The notes under the pieces: generated by a model | What the model saw: only the letters and a program-made list of their open reading frames with translations | Told to the model about the DNA's origin: nothing | Databases searched by the model: none | Shown: piece by piece, positions 58,001 through 64,000 of the stretch | Numbering within the stretch: position 1 is the stretch's first letter | Layout of the letters: every line of letters begins with the position of its first letter | Position numbers and translations under genes: made by a program | NCBI GenBank assembly: GCA_964608915.1 | Contig: CAZSQA010000018.1 | Coordinates: 1-64,000 of the forward strand | Direction of reading: 5' to 3' | DNA: 64,000 nt | Origin: QWQI01 sp964608915 | Lineage (GTDB): Bacteria; Planctomycetota; Planctomycetia; Isosphaerales; Isosphaeraceae

Positions 58001-60998
58001 AGCCGCCACGGAGGTACCGACGACATCGCCCGACGGAAGCGCGCTGCTGCTCGACACCGTAGTGACCGTCGAGAATGGCCCGGTCCTCCGGTTGCGGCCG
58101 GAAGGCTGGCTCGTGCCCATGCAGGTACCCGACGACAAACCTCTTACCGATGGGGCCGATTCCGAATCGAAGAAGAAGGTCGACGAGCGAAAGCCCGTCA
58201 AAAAATACCGCACGGAAGGGTTGTTCGTCCTGAACGTCGACTTCCGCCGTAATGACATTCCCGCGGTCTCCGCGGTCGAATCCCGCACGCGAGAATTCGG
58301 TCCGAACGAACCGGTCATCGAAAACGAACGTGAGCGATACCGTCAACTTCTCCGGGCGGCCGGCGTCCAGGGCGTTGCCGTCAACTATCGATTGACCGAC
58401 GGACAGGTCGCCGACCTCGGCTTCATCGATTCGCCATTCTATGACCATGCTGGCGAATCCTTTCGAGATACCGCCGGGAGTGTGTCGACGCCAGCTGTCG
58501 CGGCGGCCAGTGCACTTGCCGTTCAGGCTCTTGCGTCAGCCGCGGCGATCGCGGCGCCATGGGTTTTCGGTTTCGACCCGCGCCTTCGGCTTCCAGGCAA
58601 ATTGGGCAACGAACGCGCCTCGGGCGCGAATCGTTATCTGGTGGCCGACCTGCCAGCGGACCCGTACGCCGACGTCTGCTGCCTGGCCCACCGGCAGTAT
58701 CGGCTGGAACGGCGATCACCGATAGGCGGCGAACATTTCGAGCCTGCCGAAACGCCGATTCTGCACAATGCCGAAGTGCCTGCATTTCGGCAGCCAGCCC
58801 TGGTGTCGTCGCCACTCGCGGGACGTTGGTCGAGAACGAACCCCGTCGACGGCAAGCCATCGATACCGCAAGTCTTTTTCCCGCCTCGTATCGACTGGGA
58901 ACTGGCCGCCGACAAGCCGGGAGCCATGTTCCAGTCCGTCGTGCAGGCACGCGTCACGAACCGGAACGGCGAAACCCGCCGCGAACCGTTGATCGATTTC
59001 GCCCTGCGCGAACCGCAATTCGTCCGATTGGCCAGATGCGTGACCGCTGAGGTCTACTGGCAGACAGGCCCCGGCGAAACCACTGTTTCCCAGCCCGAAG
59101 ATGGCTATACGAATGTCGATCTCGTCTGGACCGAAGTCTTGGGCAGCGTTCAGGTGCAAGACGTCAGGTCCGGTGAGTGGCTGAAACCGGCGGCCACCGG
59201 CATCGCACTCTCCCGAACGCCGCTGCAGCTGGTGATCGACTTCAACAGCGAAGTGTTCCTGGTCAACCAGGCGGATGCCGCGGTGCCTGCGTACCGTGTG
59301 GAGGCACAGCCCGACGGCGGCGTGGCAGCGGTGACGGTGCTCCCGGCGGCGACTTTCCTCGTGGCGAATCCGGACGTAGCCACAGTATTCGCTCCGCAGA
59401 AGGTCGCTCCACAGCTGAAGCTCGATTGCCTCGTTACCCATGTCGATGGCGTCTGGAAAGCGAAGCTCTCGGGAGGAACGATTCCATCAGGCACCACCCT
59501 GACCTTGACGGACTTCCAGACGATCCCTGGGCTCAACGATGTCGCTCACCGTCTCGTCGGCAATTCGGGCGAGACCTTCGAACTGATGCAGGACACAGCC
59601 CCGGATCTCGGAGTACCCAACAGTTTTTCGATCAAGGTGGGAGCCGACGACTACACAGCGACGATTCGCTGCCGTCGTCCCTTATGCGTCGATCTTTCGG
59701 ATACGCCCAACGACTCGAACGGCAGAACGATCACGAGCACGAATCCAGCCGCGATATTCCGTCGCTTGCGCGACGGCGAGAAGGTCACGGATATGCGCCT
59801 CGCGCAGGTCGTCCCTGGCGGAAAACAGTATTTGATCGTGACGCCCTCCCAACTTCCGGTCGAAGCCGACGGAAAATCTGGAAAGGCGGTGGACGTTACG
59901 ACACAAGCCGCAGGCTACCTGGAAGCCTCGGTTCGCGAAAAAGTCGATGTCAAATCGATTCCCGACATCTCTCACGGCGCCTGGACCCCGGCGCTTCAGC
60001 TGGAGCAAGGCGAATTCGATAAACTCAGTTTCGCCGAAGGCCAAAGGACCGTGCGGATCGACGATCCGAAAACCCCTCAAGCGAACGGCGTTTTCGAAGT
60101 CATCGGCACCGAGCATTGGCTGGCTCGCCCTTCTGTGGGAAATGGCAGGGTTTCCACGACCGGCAAAGCCGTCGCATTTCTGAATTCGACCGATGCGTTC
60201 ACGATCGAAAAAGTCGATGGAACGAAGTGTCCGATAGAAATCACGCTCGATGCGGGTACAGACGATCCCGATTGGGAGACAGGTACGACTGCCGTCTCCG
60301 TCACGGAGGTCACGGACGTTCCGCAGGCCAACGGCTCATGGGTCGTCAGAAGGATCGAAACTCGCAGGTATGCCTTGTACGAACCGTCCACGGCGGAAAT
60401 CCCCGTATCCGAGATCAAGGGAGTCACCGCTTCCGCCGTCTTCACTCTGCGTGAAGCTTTCGAAGATCTCCCCGGCTCGCCCCGCCTCGCACGTCTCAAG
60501 CTCGAACCCAATTGGAAGGCCCTGGATCGCCCTCTGCTTCAGATCCACTGGGCTGGGGCTGGCCATTTCAAGAACGACGACGGCAAAGGCGTCGCATGGC
60601 GGCCTGGCGGAATGATGGTCGGCCTTTACGAGCAGATCAAACAGGTGAAGTTCCTGGCCAACTCGCAACTGTCGCCGAAGCTCGCCTTCGTCATGACGGC
60701 CTCCGCCGGACCATCATGGCAGCGCACTATCCTGTTCGGCGATTCCGCCCCACCGTTCGAAGTCGAACCGGAACTCGCGGAAGCCGTCGACGAGAAAGGC
60801 ACGAAAACGACGCGACTCTCACTGAAGATTCCGAACAATCGTGAGTCCCTGTCAGTGCCTGTTCCGCGGAATGCCGGCGACAGTTTCGTGCTCCATGTGG
60901 TGAAGTCCATGCCCAGCGGAGTGGCCATCTACGACAATTGCACGGTGAAGTCAGGTGGAAATGCGCATCTGAAATCGACACACCCCGGTTCGGAATGA
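49068..60998 (+). CDS. Giant protein 2, 3976 residues, mosaic of beta repeats
   Basis: An 11.9-kb open frame from ATG 49068, 54 bases after giant 1, with GAGG ahead of the start. There is no signal peptide. Propeller-like blades appear near 1085-1260 (DGRAIAIAGSPERQATVYVF, QPYLAVGTGTGTVSVWRNTG) and 2460-2590 (SVAITADGGILNVWPIDVPV). Near 2190-2250, VTTTEDHGLIDGDIVEIAGV with NGQARVQIMSPKTFRLY is an FCCH-like small beta repeat common in phage-tail and large exported proteins. Related units occur near 3480, 3660 and 3740 (PQANGSWVVRRIETRRYALY). An Ala-rich hydrophobic run sits at ~3142-3166. No enzyme signature was found. It is the last gene of the operon. Confidence 0.9.
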   Translation: MALQDLARRSGFTHDYGNSIFLQLEMPASNPRMRDSFGCQLLIDQGEWNGSDIGTLIESLQPGQERGRIGSIAIRRDDKVEFGSDASRKYRLLSFFGKEAEFGARKFAGLVPADFEYHFDLNVRIRCLDVERKNIAQGGEIWLVRGEILSGGLLFRDPGPPDMFAQVDLDRIWPSRELRGIFFSGSELQIETGTRYRKIVSGDMPSTQPVDMPDRVNINRVSTGTDVRSALVRFRNQNQVNWSPLYVIVEYAVIPNAMAQIRLDRPIPSGQKPGSNWDYQIFEGDPIKKYRLTDISRNSASDSVVRARWEQISAKSALSLSSIEPEGLPVEPHSKAIDDFFEKIKVLCDQLNPQTTISIARGSRLDSRLVVLVDDMDKYGADGKPKSSLRKFLKIDWEFKFEPYRADPSPVRLAQSFTWRPRTLEILDESSASASYVLHEADLTDAALHGSPVHDTGPTVRIEWKSVDATRIDIPETLLIGTAFDAARQRPAASKADRELWFQASCDPVTAYGGLPSAWANITAQEPPAVPTGTGPSTSGLSGPVFLKINNEWTLEAAPVDPGANRATAVPGVRLTLARESSTITAKLELFAADVTLDSPKFRIYDKPVKDPKSVPNERRPQDGTLETSLRFIHRPEWERVPPNIDHALVCTFETDKFVLRRDPQAVRLFLPAERALVDPVSVTRGNLVGRQIVAFPVLLRPTDRSKLLKVVSAQPGIDPSGKSIATLVLELESEEFPADNPNLFEDFFAQLEPNDSKIETIVARIRKLKRDNDDKTNKTATLEIVTDKAIESGTNYRLSVGPTRLALPRDVNHGLIPIGVSEFEIAAIANDIPSLRFALDTIRGEEGQSVLTLHPWSEWGPRPNPNGKPWLETGRVRLHHRNLIQEHAEFESSFEDRFPPEGPARNPDGTTPGPSLPLADFVRAVRDRYTEATGNLIAPSADLAAKAVRNWLPNSILKDAAGGVSNPRVEISLDASDLTILPKAEVRTAQGDIAKDPFSFEANVNGTVRHLRQSLKLRKTHKPKDPDPDFENDKVGADQHWLDVSLTPDKLEIGNFPEIRLAKTDPTDVTSRRAVDSSVPLLFSRHDICALASIDLADGRAIAIAGSPERQATVYVFDNMGAIQRRQSFPGGALVDVALLRPDSVIRGLAIRKNGNDSELVRFTIDPSSGMPNVDSRAITMTGMPVMLASTPGEASASVFVLTTKPGVFAVDVETGPGREIAGAGAGATAIGADFVGGQPYLAVGTGTGTVSVWRNTGGTWARIADGDHRLDTSPLLGADSSAGLEIPKARSIRSLRVRGDMAQPGVVAVDGSRFPCHWVWKIDDPATPLPVKAAAQVWLQPSDALCVSFGRVKNLEQRQTNDAVPLFALGLRSGVVRISAAIARPEVLTAIRQFDAAESPVNRLSLAGSEDPATPAVCFAGTSAGGLLAWDARTGAEWPEAPTQPSEDFPHPIAPKTFFDALGVVRALPSATAGSDLTVDELSIGTDTFRSVSTCGLKLVVDELHADAAEASDITDIRLWSDAFKIRDSGSVDPRKFPDGDFDPGHIAFFSAIKAANGLKSLAVFDHVPRLAGIPFFVTGIRMLKLNAAQTAIEIAELEGVPINPDEIAAGQDPADAGTLPGVVARAMSRGSIITVKIESGTWSVLPAESLIDWTFAVNRQVPIEGAEGFPAALARIRSKSVTAKKLDNRDRLCFEIDETDSKSLVFGRLWPLGDSVQLVSHASFRRESASDPWEQTGYSFRTSAETETLTCEHRWETSTGNPTVSTDPQTLVWDGGRYVSFHLPDDRKVHITDRMTGLAFDTPLFEHGQTSPEIITTAILETTDVAGEMTLTVAAGRATPVSSDKGLVEFGHWDGEALADGPIVSKATKASWGSEKLKGYPVVRLCGPSFGEIDHVSVVNGLARLHAREESPLPAEGAGLSSTVLPDNVRVFGLDRISRTFSLAQDLKADEATSVGFIQFVRRIETSAQESGSHRLTISDSGSALAVDDHVRVITNGNAQIGKIVDVVGPLVSGLASPPVAGSLLQRLFAVTEVVDPDEKRATVRLKSNTEELVDRSIFVHSEIANDCRLYLALNRDEFGFDLYQPATITPPVAETYKWRAVHSILSISHDPGEAKIDIGPLPLPAFTKIGLTEIADDGSLIGVWDTIPESGTFVLLCRVKIGDGAAIDNPGTWTANGAAPITVASIDNQAGVPVVVTTTEDHGLIDGDIVEIAGVVGAAAINGQARVQIMSPKTFRLYAVAAAVPGGSGGFWERLDQDETVSAITADRLPVVLSAGRIPEVFSRFRLILDDTAQDEVFFAGPAGNSRTSWEALSPVLTFDKDATYWSPSVSMEPGDGKTVFLRTRSAILPKTVSTAISAFDRMGTGVLQADPVRMIRIDRRGVYLTREVTRLNDGPASWSIRSTAAAFVRNDADSGNRLVFDAVPPTDTNVPPNGTTKAQANPIEFLETGRCGGRSVAITADGGILNVWPIDVPVADLEPAQKLSGAGNVSALAAREIRESLWVAAVRGGQLSIYRLDDAHGKAVSVSVALGSTPTTVLAAITEHEDDVVVAISDGKALKFWRIRAKSDGMLDTPEPIWGKTQVNATDTIIRLAGGLDAGTATFLVGLRDHVGSIRAESWSPTGFVVIRSGESNAPSPRAALGVDIGVVPAGANRKLTARLHPSRRVRFDVKKDLITFRAFAQLEQGGYRCLTLHPTTPDASRGRGALALWTTGDLARDVFDPAVGRLELHAASVELEQSKTEWTNPHPLTFTAGTKTVDAQDAAAFASSLTTYVGDLSMTKLGTTIVDFKLGYQRVRILLESDLRSENRAVTTGVLILTDSTSKVEKPLLQAVVRCKFDPEKNALELIDDVFWSTKITPQVDGSEADILLPEDPGKKAGSTSFSVTGFSPGTDSPRGFVRLRLTSRSPWLLGTVEVDGSLVPLIPELEPSLVQAPDRIGNDSVRLAHRLRAGLAARPVVPRDFLSVSIAQPPTAATEVPTTSPDGSALLLDTVVTVENGPVLRLRPEGWLVPMQVPDDKPLTDGADSESKKKVDERKPVKKYRTEGLFVLNVDFRRNDIPAVSAVESRTREFGPNEPVIENERERYRQLLRAAGVQGVAVNYRLTDGQVADLGFIDSPFYDHAGESFRDTAGSVSTPAVAAASALAVQALASAAAIAAPWVFGFDPRLRLPGKLGNERASGANRYLVADLPADPYADVCCLAHRQYRLERRSPIGGEHFEPAETPILHNAEVPAFRQPALVSSPLAGRWSRTNPVDGKPSIPQVFFPPRIDWELAADKPGAMFQSVVQARVTNRNGETRREPLIDFALREPQFVRLARCVTAEVYWQTGPGETTVSQPEDGYTNVDLVWTEVLGSVQVQDVRSGEWLKPAATGIALSRTPLQLVIDFNSEVFLVNQADAAVPAYRVEAQPDGGVAAVTVLPAATFLVANPDVATVFAPQKVAPQLKLDCLVTHVDGVWKAKLSGGTIPSGTTLTLTDFQTIPGLNDVAHRLVGNSGETFELMQDTAPDLGVPNSFSIKVGADDYTATIRCRRPLCVDLSDTPNDSNGRTITSTNPAAIFRRLRDGEKVTDMRLAQVVPGGKQYLIVTPSQLPVEADGKSGKAVDVTTQAAGYLEASVREKVDVKSIPDISHGAWTPALQLEQGEFDKLSFAEGQRTVRIDDPKTPQANGVFEVIGTEHWLARPSVGNGRVSTTGKAVAFLNSTDAFTIEKVDGTKCPIEITLDAGTDDPDWETGTTAVSVTEVTDVPQANGSWVVRRIETRRYALYEPSTAEIPVSEIKGVTASAVFTLREAFEDLPGSPRLARLKLEPNWKALDRPLLQIHWAGAGHFKNDDGKGVAWRPGGMMVGLYEQIKQVKFLANSQLSPKLAFVMTASAGPSWQRTILFGDSAPPFEVEPELAEAVDEKGTKTTRLSLKIPNNRESLSVPVPRNAGDSFVLHVVKSMPSGVAIYDNCTVKSGGNAHLKSTHPGSE

Positions 60999-61130
60999 GT
61001 GGCAGAAATGGCCCCACCCCGGCTGCCTTCCGTAAGCTGAACGCTCCACGCGAAGAGTTCGCCGCATGAAGGATGAGGGGCTGCTCTCAATGGTCGATTC
61101 ACGCACCACACGGTTCGGGAAGCCGTCTCG

Positions 61131-61598
61131 CTACTTCGCCTCGAACCGCACCAGCCGAACCTCGCCGGGATAGGTCGACCGCTCGAATTCTTCGAGCATC
61201 CAGCGCTCCACCGTCGCCGCGTCGGCCTTGCCCGAGCCGGCGCCGATCAGCGGAAACGCCACCGAGGCGAAGCCCTTTTCCCCGGCGATCGCCAGCGCGT
61301 TTTTGACGGAGTCGCGCACCGAGGCCTCCGACGCGCGCCACTTCAGGTCGATGCCGGCCACGTGAATGATCGCCTGGTACGGCAGGTCTCCGGCCGATGT
61401 CAGCACCGCGCCGCCCAGCGGAATCGTGCCCATCTTCGCCAGTTCCTGAAACGGCCCGGTGCCGGCCCGCCGCTTGATCGCGCCCGAGACACCCTTGGGG
61501 ATCAGCAGCCACCAGGGAATTGCGTTGCGGTTCCAGGCGTTGACGATCACGTCCACCGGCTGATCGAGCAGGTCACCCGTGACGATGACGACGTTCAT
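61131..61598 (-). CDS. Macro-domain protein (ADP-ribose binding)
   Basis: A 155-residue protein consisting of a single macro domain. MNVVIVTGDLLDQPVDVIVN leads to AWNRNAIPWW, in the position of the substrate-binding NAAN loop but with AWN in place of AAN. GVSGAIKRRAG is the next loop, and FASVAFPLIGAGSGKADAAT is the phosphate-binding GxGxxG loop. Such domains bind or hydrolyse ADP-ribose, O-acetyl-ADP-ribose or ADP-ribosylated groups in the cytosol. It is convergent with giant gene 2 and runs towards it, so it is not part of that operon. Confidence 0.9.
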   Translation of the reverse strand: MNVVIVTGDLLDQPVDVIVNAWNRNAIPWWLLIPKGVSGAIKRRAGTGPFQELAKMGTIPLGGAVLTSAGDLPYQAIIHVAGIDLKWRASEASVRDSVKNALAIAGEKGFASVAFPLIGAGSGKADAATVERWMLEEFERSTYPGEVRLVRFEAK

Positions 61599-61643
61599 AC
61601 TTCGTTTCCCGAAAGGGCACGTGTGCGAAATGCCGGCGATATT

Positions 61644-62012
61644 CTATCGGGTGACGACCTTCTCCAGAAACCTGGCCGTTTCGGAGCCGACGATCAGAAC
61701 GGCCAGGCTCAGCAGGATCAGGCAGAATAGGAAAAGCCGGTTCGTGCTTTCCAGTGCGGGGCCGAGCAGCGCGGGATCGTTCGCCGCCCTCACGAACGAC
61801 TTGCCCGCGGACAGGCACAGCGAGCCGATCACCGCCAGAATGACCCCGATGTACAGCAGCGTCGTATTGACGGCCTGCGGCGTGTCGTACCCCGTAAAGG
61901 CCAGGACCGACACCAGCACAGCCAGTATGAGCTTGCCGATGCCGACCAGGCCCATCGTACCCGCCAGCCGCTGCAATTTCCTGACCGGTTCGTCCGTCGT
62001 TCCGAATGACAT
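61644..62012 (-). CDS. Small membrane protein, function unknown
   Basis: 122 residues from ATG 62012 (MSFGTTDEPVRKLQRLAGTM), chosen because a purine-rich GAAGGGGGAA lies eight bases upstream; ATG codons further upstream have no such site. Three hydrophobic spans are visible: VGIGKLILAVLVSVLAFTG, LLYIGVILAVIGSLCLSAG and LFLFCLILLSLAVLIVG. No motif is recognised. It is followed 45 bases later by the macro-domain gene in the same direction and is divergent from the sigma-factor gene. Confidence 0.72.
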   Translation of the reverse strand: MSFGTTDEPVRKLQRLAGTMGLVGIGKLILAVLVSVLAFTGYDTPQAVNTTLLYIGVILAVIGSLCLSAGKSFVRAANDPALLGPALESTNRLFLFCLILLSLAVLIVGSETARFLEKVVTR

Positions 62013-62231
62013 TTGCCGTTCCCCCTTCAATATTTCCGCAACCATCGGCAACGATTTCGATACCCTTGCATATTCCATCACATCCCACAGTCACACGCAT
62101 GCGAAATCCTTCAGGCGTCGCCCGGCGAACGGCTCATGGATCATCAGGCACGGTCGCGGCTTACCAGGGCCTGGTGCGTCCTTCCCCGCATCCCGCCGAC
62201 AGGTTACGCTGCTTCACGCGAGGGCTTCCTC

Positions 62232-62264
62232 ATGAAACGTATTCTTCAGGCATTCGGCCCATGA
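62232..62264 (+). promoter_or_regulatory. Possible 10-codon leader ORF coupled to the sigma-factor gene
   Basis: ATG at 62232 encodes MKRILQAFGP and its TGA overlaps the ATG of the ECF gene as ATGA at 62261-62264. GAGG lies eight bases before the leader ATG, a better site than that before the sigma gene, so translational coupling is possible. The call rests only on this arrangement. Confidence 0.35.
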
Positions 62265-62821
62265 ACGACGTCACGCAATACCTCTCGGCCATCGAGGCCG
62301 GCGACCCGCAAGCCGCCGAAAAGCTCCTGCCGCTGGTCTACGACGAGCTGCGCCGGCTGGCGGCCCTGCGGCTGGCTCAGGAAAAGCCGGGCCAGACACT
62401 TCAGGCCACGGCCCTGGTGCATGAGGCCTACTTGCGCCTGCTCGGGCCCGAAGGCCAAAACCTCGACTGGGCCAATCGCGGCCACTTCTTCGCCGCCGCC
62501 GCCGAGGCCATGCGGCGCATCCTCATCGAAAACGCCCGCCGCAAACGGGCCGACAAGCACGGCGGCGCTTACCAGCGGCTCGACCTCATCGACGCCGAAC
62601 TCGCGATCGACACCTCCACGGACGACCTCTTCGACCTCGACGAAGCCCTCAAACGGTTCGCCGGCGTGCACCCCCGCGCCGCCCGGCTGCTGCACCTGCG
62701 GTTCTTTCTCGGCATGTCCATCCAGGAAGCCGCCGAAGTTCTCGGAACCAACACCCGAACCGCTGACCGTGATTGGTCTTACGCCAAGGCATGGCTGTTT
62801 CGGGAACTCAACAAATCCTGA
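62261..62821 (+). CDS. ECF-type sigma factor (planctomycete sigma70_ECF family)
   Basis: A 186-residue protein from ATG 62261. Region 2 begins YDELRRLAALRLAQEKPGQT and LQATALVHEAYLRLL, with WANRGHFFAAAAEAMRRILI and NARRKRADKHGG as the family's characteristic linker. Region 4 is the helix-turn-helix HLRFFLGMSIQEAAEVLGTN followed by TADRDWSYAKAWLFREL. This type (sigma70_ECF, ECF01-like) is abundant in planctomycetes and is typically encoded beside a Ser/Thr protein kinase, as here. The kinase starts 94 bases downstream, and together they are likely a signalling pair; an overlapping leader ORF precedes it. Confidence 0.95.
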   Translation: MNDVTQYLSAIEAGDPQAAEKLLPLVYDELRRLAALRLAQEKPGQTLQATALVHEAYLRLLGPEGQNLDWANRGHFFAAAAEAMRRILIENARRKRADKHGGAYQRLDLIDAELAIDTSTDDLFDLDEALKRFAGVHPRAARLLHLRFFLGMSIQEAAEVLGTNTRTADRDWSYAKAWLFRELNKS

Positions 62822-62915
62822 TCGCCCCGATTTTTTCCGGATTTCCTGTCGTACCCCACAACCCAATTTCGCATGACCTTTCGTGAAGCGGCATCGCTTC
62901 CACCGGAGCCCCCTC

Positions 62916-64000
62916 ATGAACTTGCTGAACGTCGAACAATCCATCTTCGCCAACGCCATTGAGATCGCCTCGCCCGAAGACCGTGCGAAGTATCTCGACG
63001 ACGTCTGCCGAAACGACGCGGGCCTGCGGCAAGCCATCGAATCGCTCATCGACGCACACGACGCCCTGAAGGCCCGCCATTGCACCACCCCGGCCGGCGT
63101 CGGCATCCGGCTCGACCTGTTCGGCGATCCCGCCCACCAGCCCGGCCCCGAAACCATCGGCCCCTACAAGCTTTTGGAAGTCATCGGCGAAGGTGGCATG
63201 GGCACCGTCTGGATGGCCGAACAATCCGAGCCCGTCCGCCGCATGGTGGCCCTGAAGGTTCTCAAGCCCGGTATGGATTCGAAGCAGGTCATCGCCCGGT
63301 TCGAGGCCGAACGGCAGGCCCTGGCCATGATGGATCACCCTAACATCGCCCGCGTCTTCGACGGCGGCACGACCGACCAGGGCCGGCCGTTTTTCGTCAT
63401 GGAACTCGTTCGCGGCATCCCGATCACCGAATATTGCGACCGCGAGCGGCTTTCCATCGACGAGCGGCTGAAACTCTTCACCGACGTCTGCCGTGCCGTG
63501 CAGCACGCCCACCAGAAGGGCGTCATTCACCGGGATCTGAAGCCCACGAACATCCTCGTGACGGTCGTCGACGGTGCCCCGGTGCCGAAAGTCATCGACT
63601 TCGGCATCGCCAAGGCCGTCGTGGGCGATTCGCTGACCGACCGAACACTACACACCGGAATCCATCAGCTTCTCGGCACGCCGCTCTACATGAGCCCCGA
63701 ACAGGCCGATTTGTCGGGCACGGACATCGACACCCGCAGCGACATCTACAGCCTCGGCGTACTGCTTTATGAGCTTCTGACCGGTGCCACGCCGTTCGAC
63801 GCCGAAACGCTGAAGCAAGCCGCCTTCGACGAAATGCGGCGCATGATCCGCGAGGACGAACCGCCCCGGCCAAGCCTGCGGCTGAGTTCGCTGGCCGACA
63901 CCCGCACCACCGTGGCCGACGCCCGGCGATCCGAGCCGAAACGACTCAGTTCGAAGCTGAAAGGCGAGCTGGACTGGATCGTGATGAAGGCCCTCGAAAA
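62916..64000 (+). CDS. Ser/Thr protein kinase, C-terminally cut by the window end
   Basis: 361 codons are visible from ATG 62916, with GGAG seven bases upstream. The first ~80 residues are an acidic helical region typical of planctomycete sigma-associated kinases (SPEDRAKYLDDVCRNDAGLR). The Hanks-type kinase domain follows: glycine loop G91-E-G-G-M-G-T-V-W, ATP-binding K114 in VALK, catalytic H205-R-D207 in VIHRDLKPTN, D228-F-G230, and GTPLYMSPE. RSDIYSLGVLLYELLTG is subdomain IX. The end is likely to carry repeats (TPR or WD40) and a membrane span, but these lie outside. It would phosphorylate the ECF factor or partners of that pathway. Confidence 0.95.
   Translation, partial: MNLLNVEQSIFANAIEIASPEDRAKYLDDVCRNDAGLRQAIESLIDAHDALKARHCTTPAGVGIRLDLFGDPAHQPGPETIGPYKLLEVIGEGGMGTVWMAEQSEPVRRMVALKVLKPGMDSKQVIARFEAERQALAMMDHPNIARVFDGGTTDQGRPFFVMELVRGIPITEYCDRERLSIDERLKLFTDVCRAVQHAHQKGVIHRDLKPTNILVTVVDGAPVPKVIDFGIAKAVVGDSLTDRTLHTGIHQLLGTPLYMSPEQADLSGTDIDTRSDIYSLGVLLYELLTGATPFDAETLKQAAFDEMRRMIREDEPPRPSLRLSSLADTRTTVADARRSEPKRLSSKLKGELDWIVMKALE

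Noticed and set aside
35470..60998. Prophage or complete contractile injection system
   Set aside because: Only tail-like repeats and an M15 peptidase are suggestive; no sheath, tube, baseplate, capsid, terminase or ATPase gene is present in the window.
36480..60998. NRPS/PKS megasynthase
   Set aside because: No adenylation, ketosynthase, carrier-protein or thioesterase motif is visible in either giant protein.

Overview
The window reads as a high-GC planctomycete chromosome segment, probably Gemmataceae/Isosphaeraceae-like. Supporting signs are a DUF1559 prepilin-like protein (11031-12020), a planctomycete-style ECF sigma factor followed by a Ser/Thr kinase (62261-64000), a Cys-type sulfatase (15424-16920), a PEP-CTERM protein (6062-6820) and two extremely long genes. 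The genus assignment is inference. No rRNA, tRNA, IS element, complete prophage or CRISPR array was recognised.

Layout. 1-3233: divergent sugar-nucleotide epimerase (partial) and GT4 glycosyltransferase, a neutral zinc metallopeptidase with a clear terminator, and a small membrane protein. 3306-8150: a decayed AbrB/PIN toxin-antitoxin pair, a hypothetical gene, a beta-roll surface protein, a PEP-CTERM protein, short repeats and a small hypothetical gene. 8160-16920: a papain-like C39-type protease, two paralogous TIM-barrel proteins flanking a DUF1559 gene, a helix-hairpin-helix protein, an atypical AroE and a sulfatase. 17068-27966: a glycan-assembly cluster (three glycosyltransferases, two methyltransferases, a polysaccharide deacetylase, an acyltransferase and a polytopic membrane protein). 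28250-29730: a gene-free array of degenerate CTTCRG..CYGAAG quasi-palindromes directly upstream of a ParA + ribbon-helix-helix operon. 31179-34267: an orphan antitoxin-like gene, a small hypothetical, a lipoprotein with a TIM-barrel look, a peroxiredoxin and a broken zinc-ribbon gene.

35470-60998: about 25.5 kb in one direction, holding a YcbK/M15-like peptidase and two consecutive genes of 4177 and 3976 codons. The giants lack signal peptides and carry beta-rich repeats, propeller-like stretches and tail-protein-like small repeats. 61131-64000: macro-domain protein, small membrane protein, then the ECF sigma factor and a Ser/Thr kinase that runs off the window.

Two parts look least described. 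One is the repeat array with the ParA/RHH operon, which has the layout of a type Ib partition locus with a very large centromere-like region. The other is the peptidase plus twin-giant operon, for which I can name no established system.
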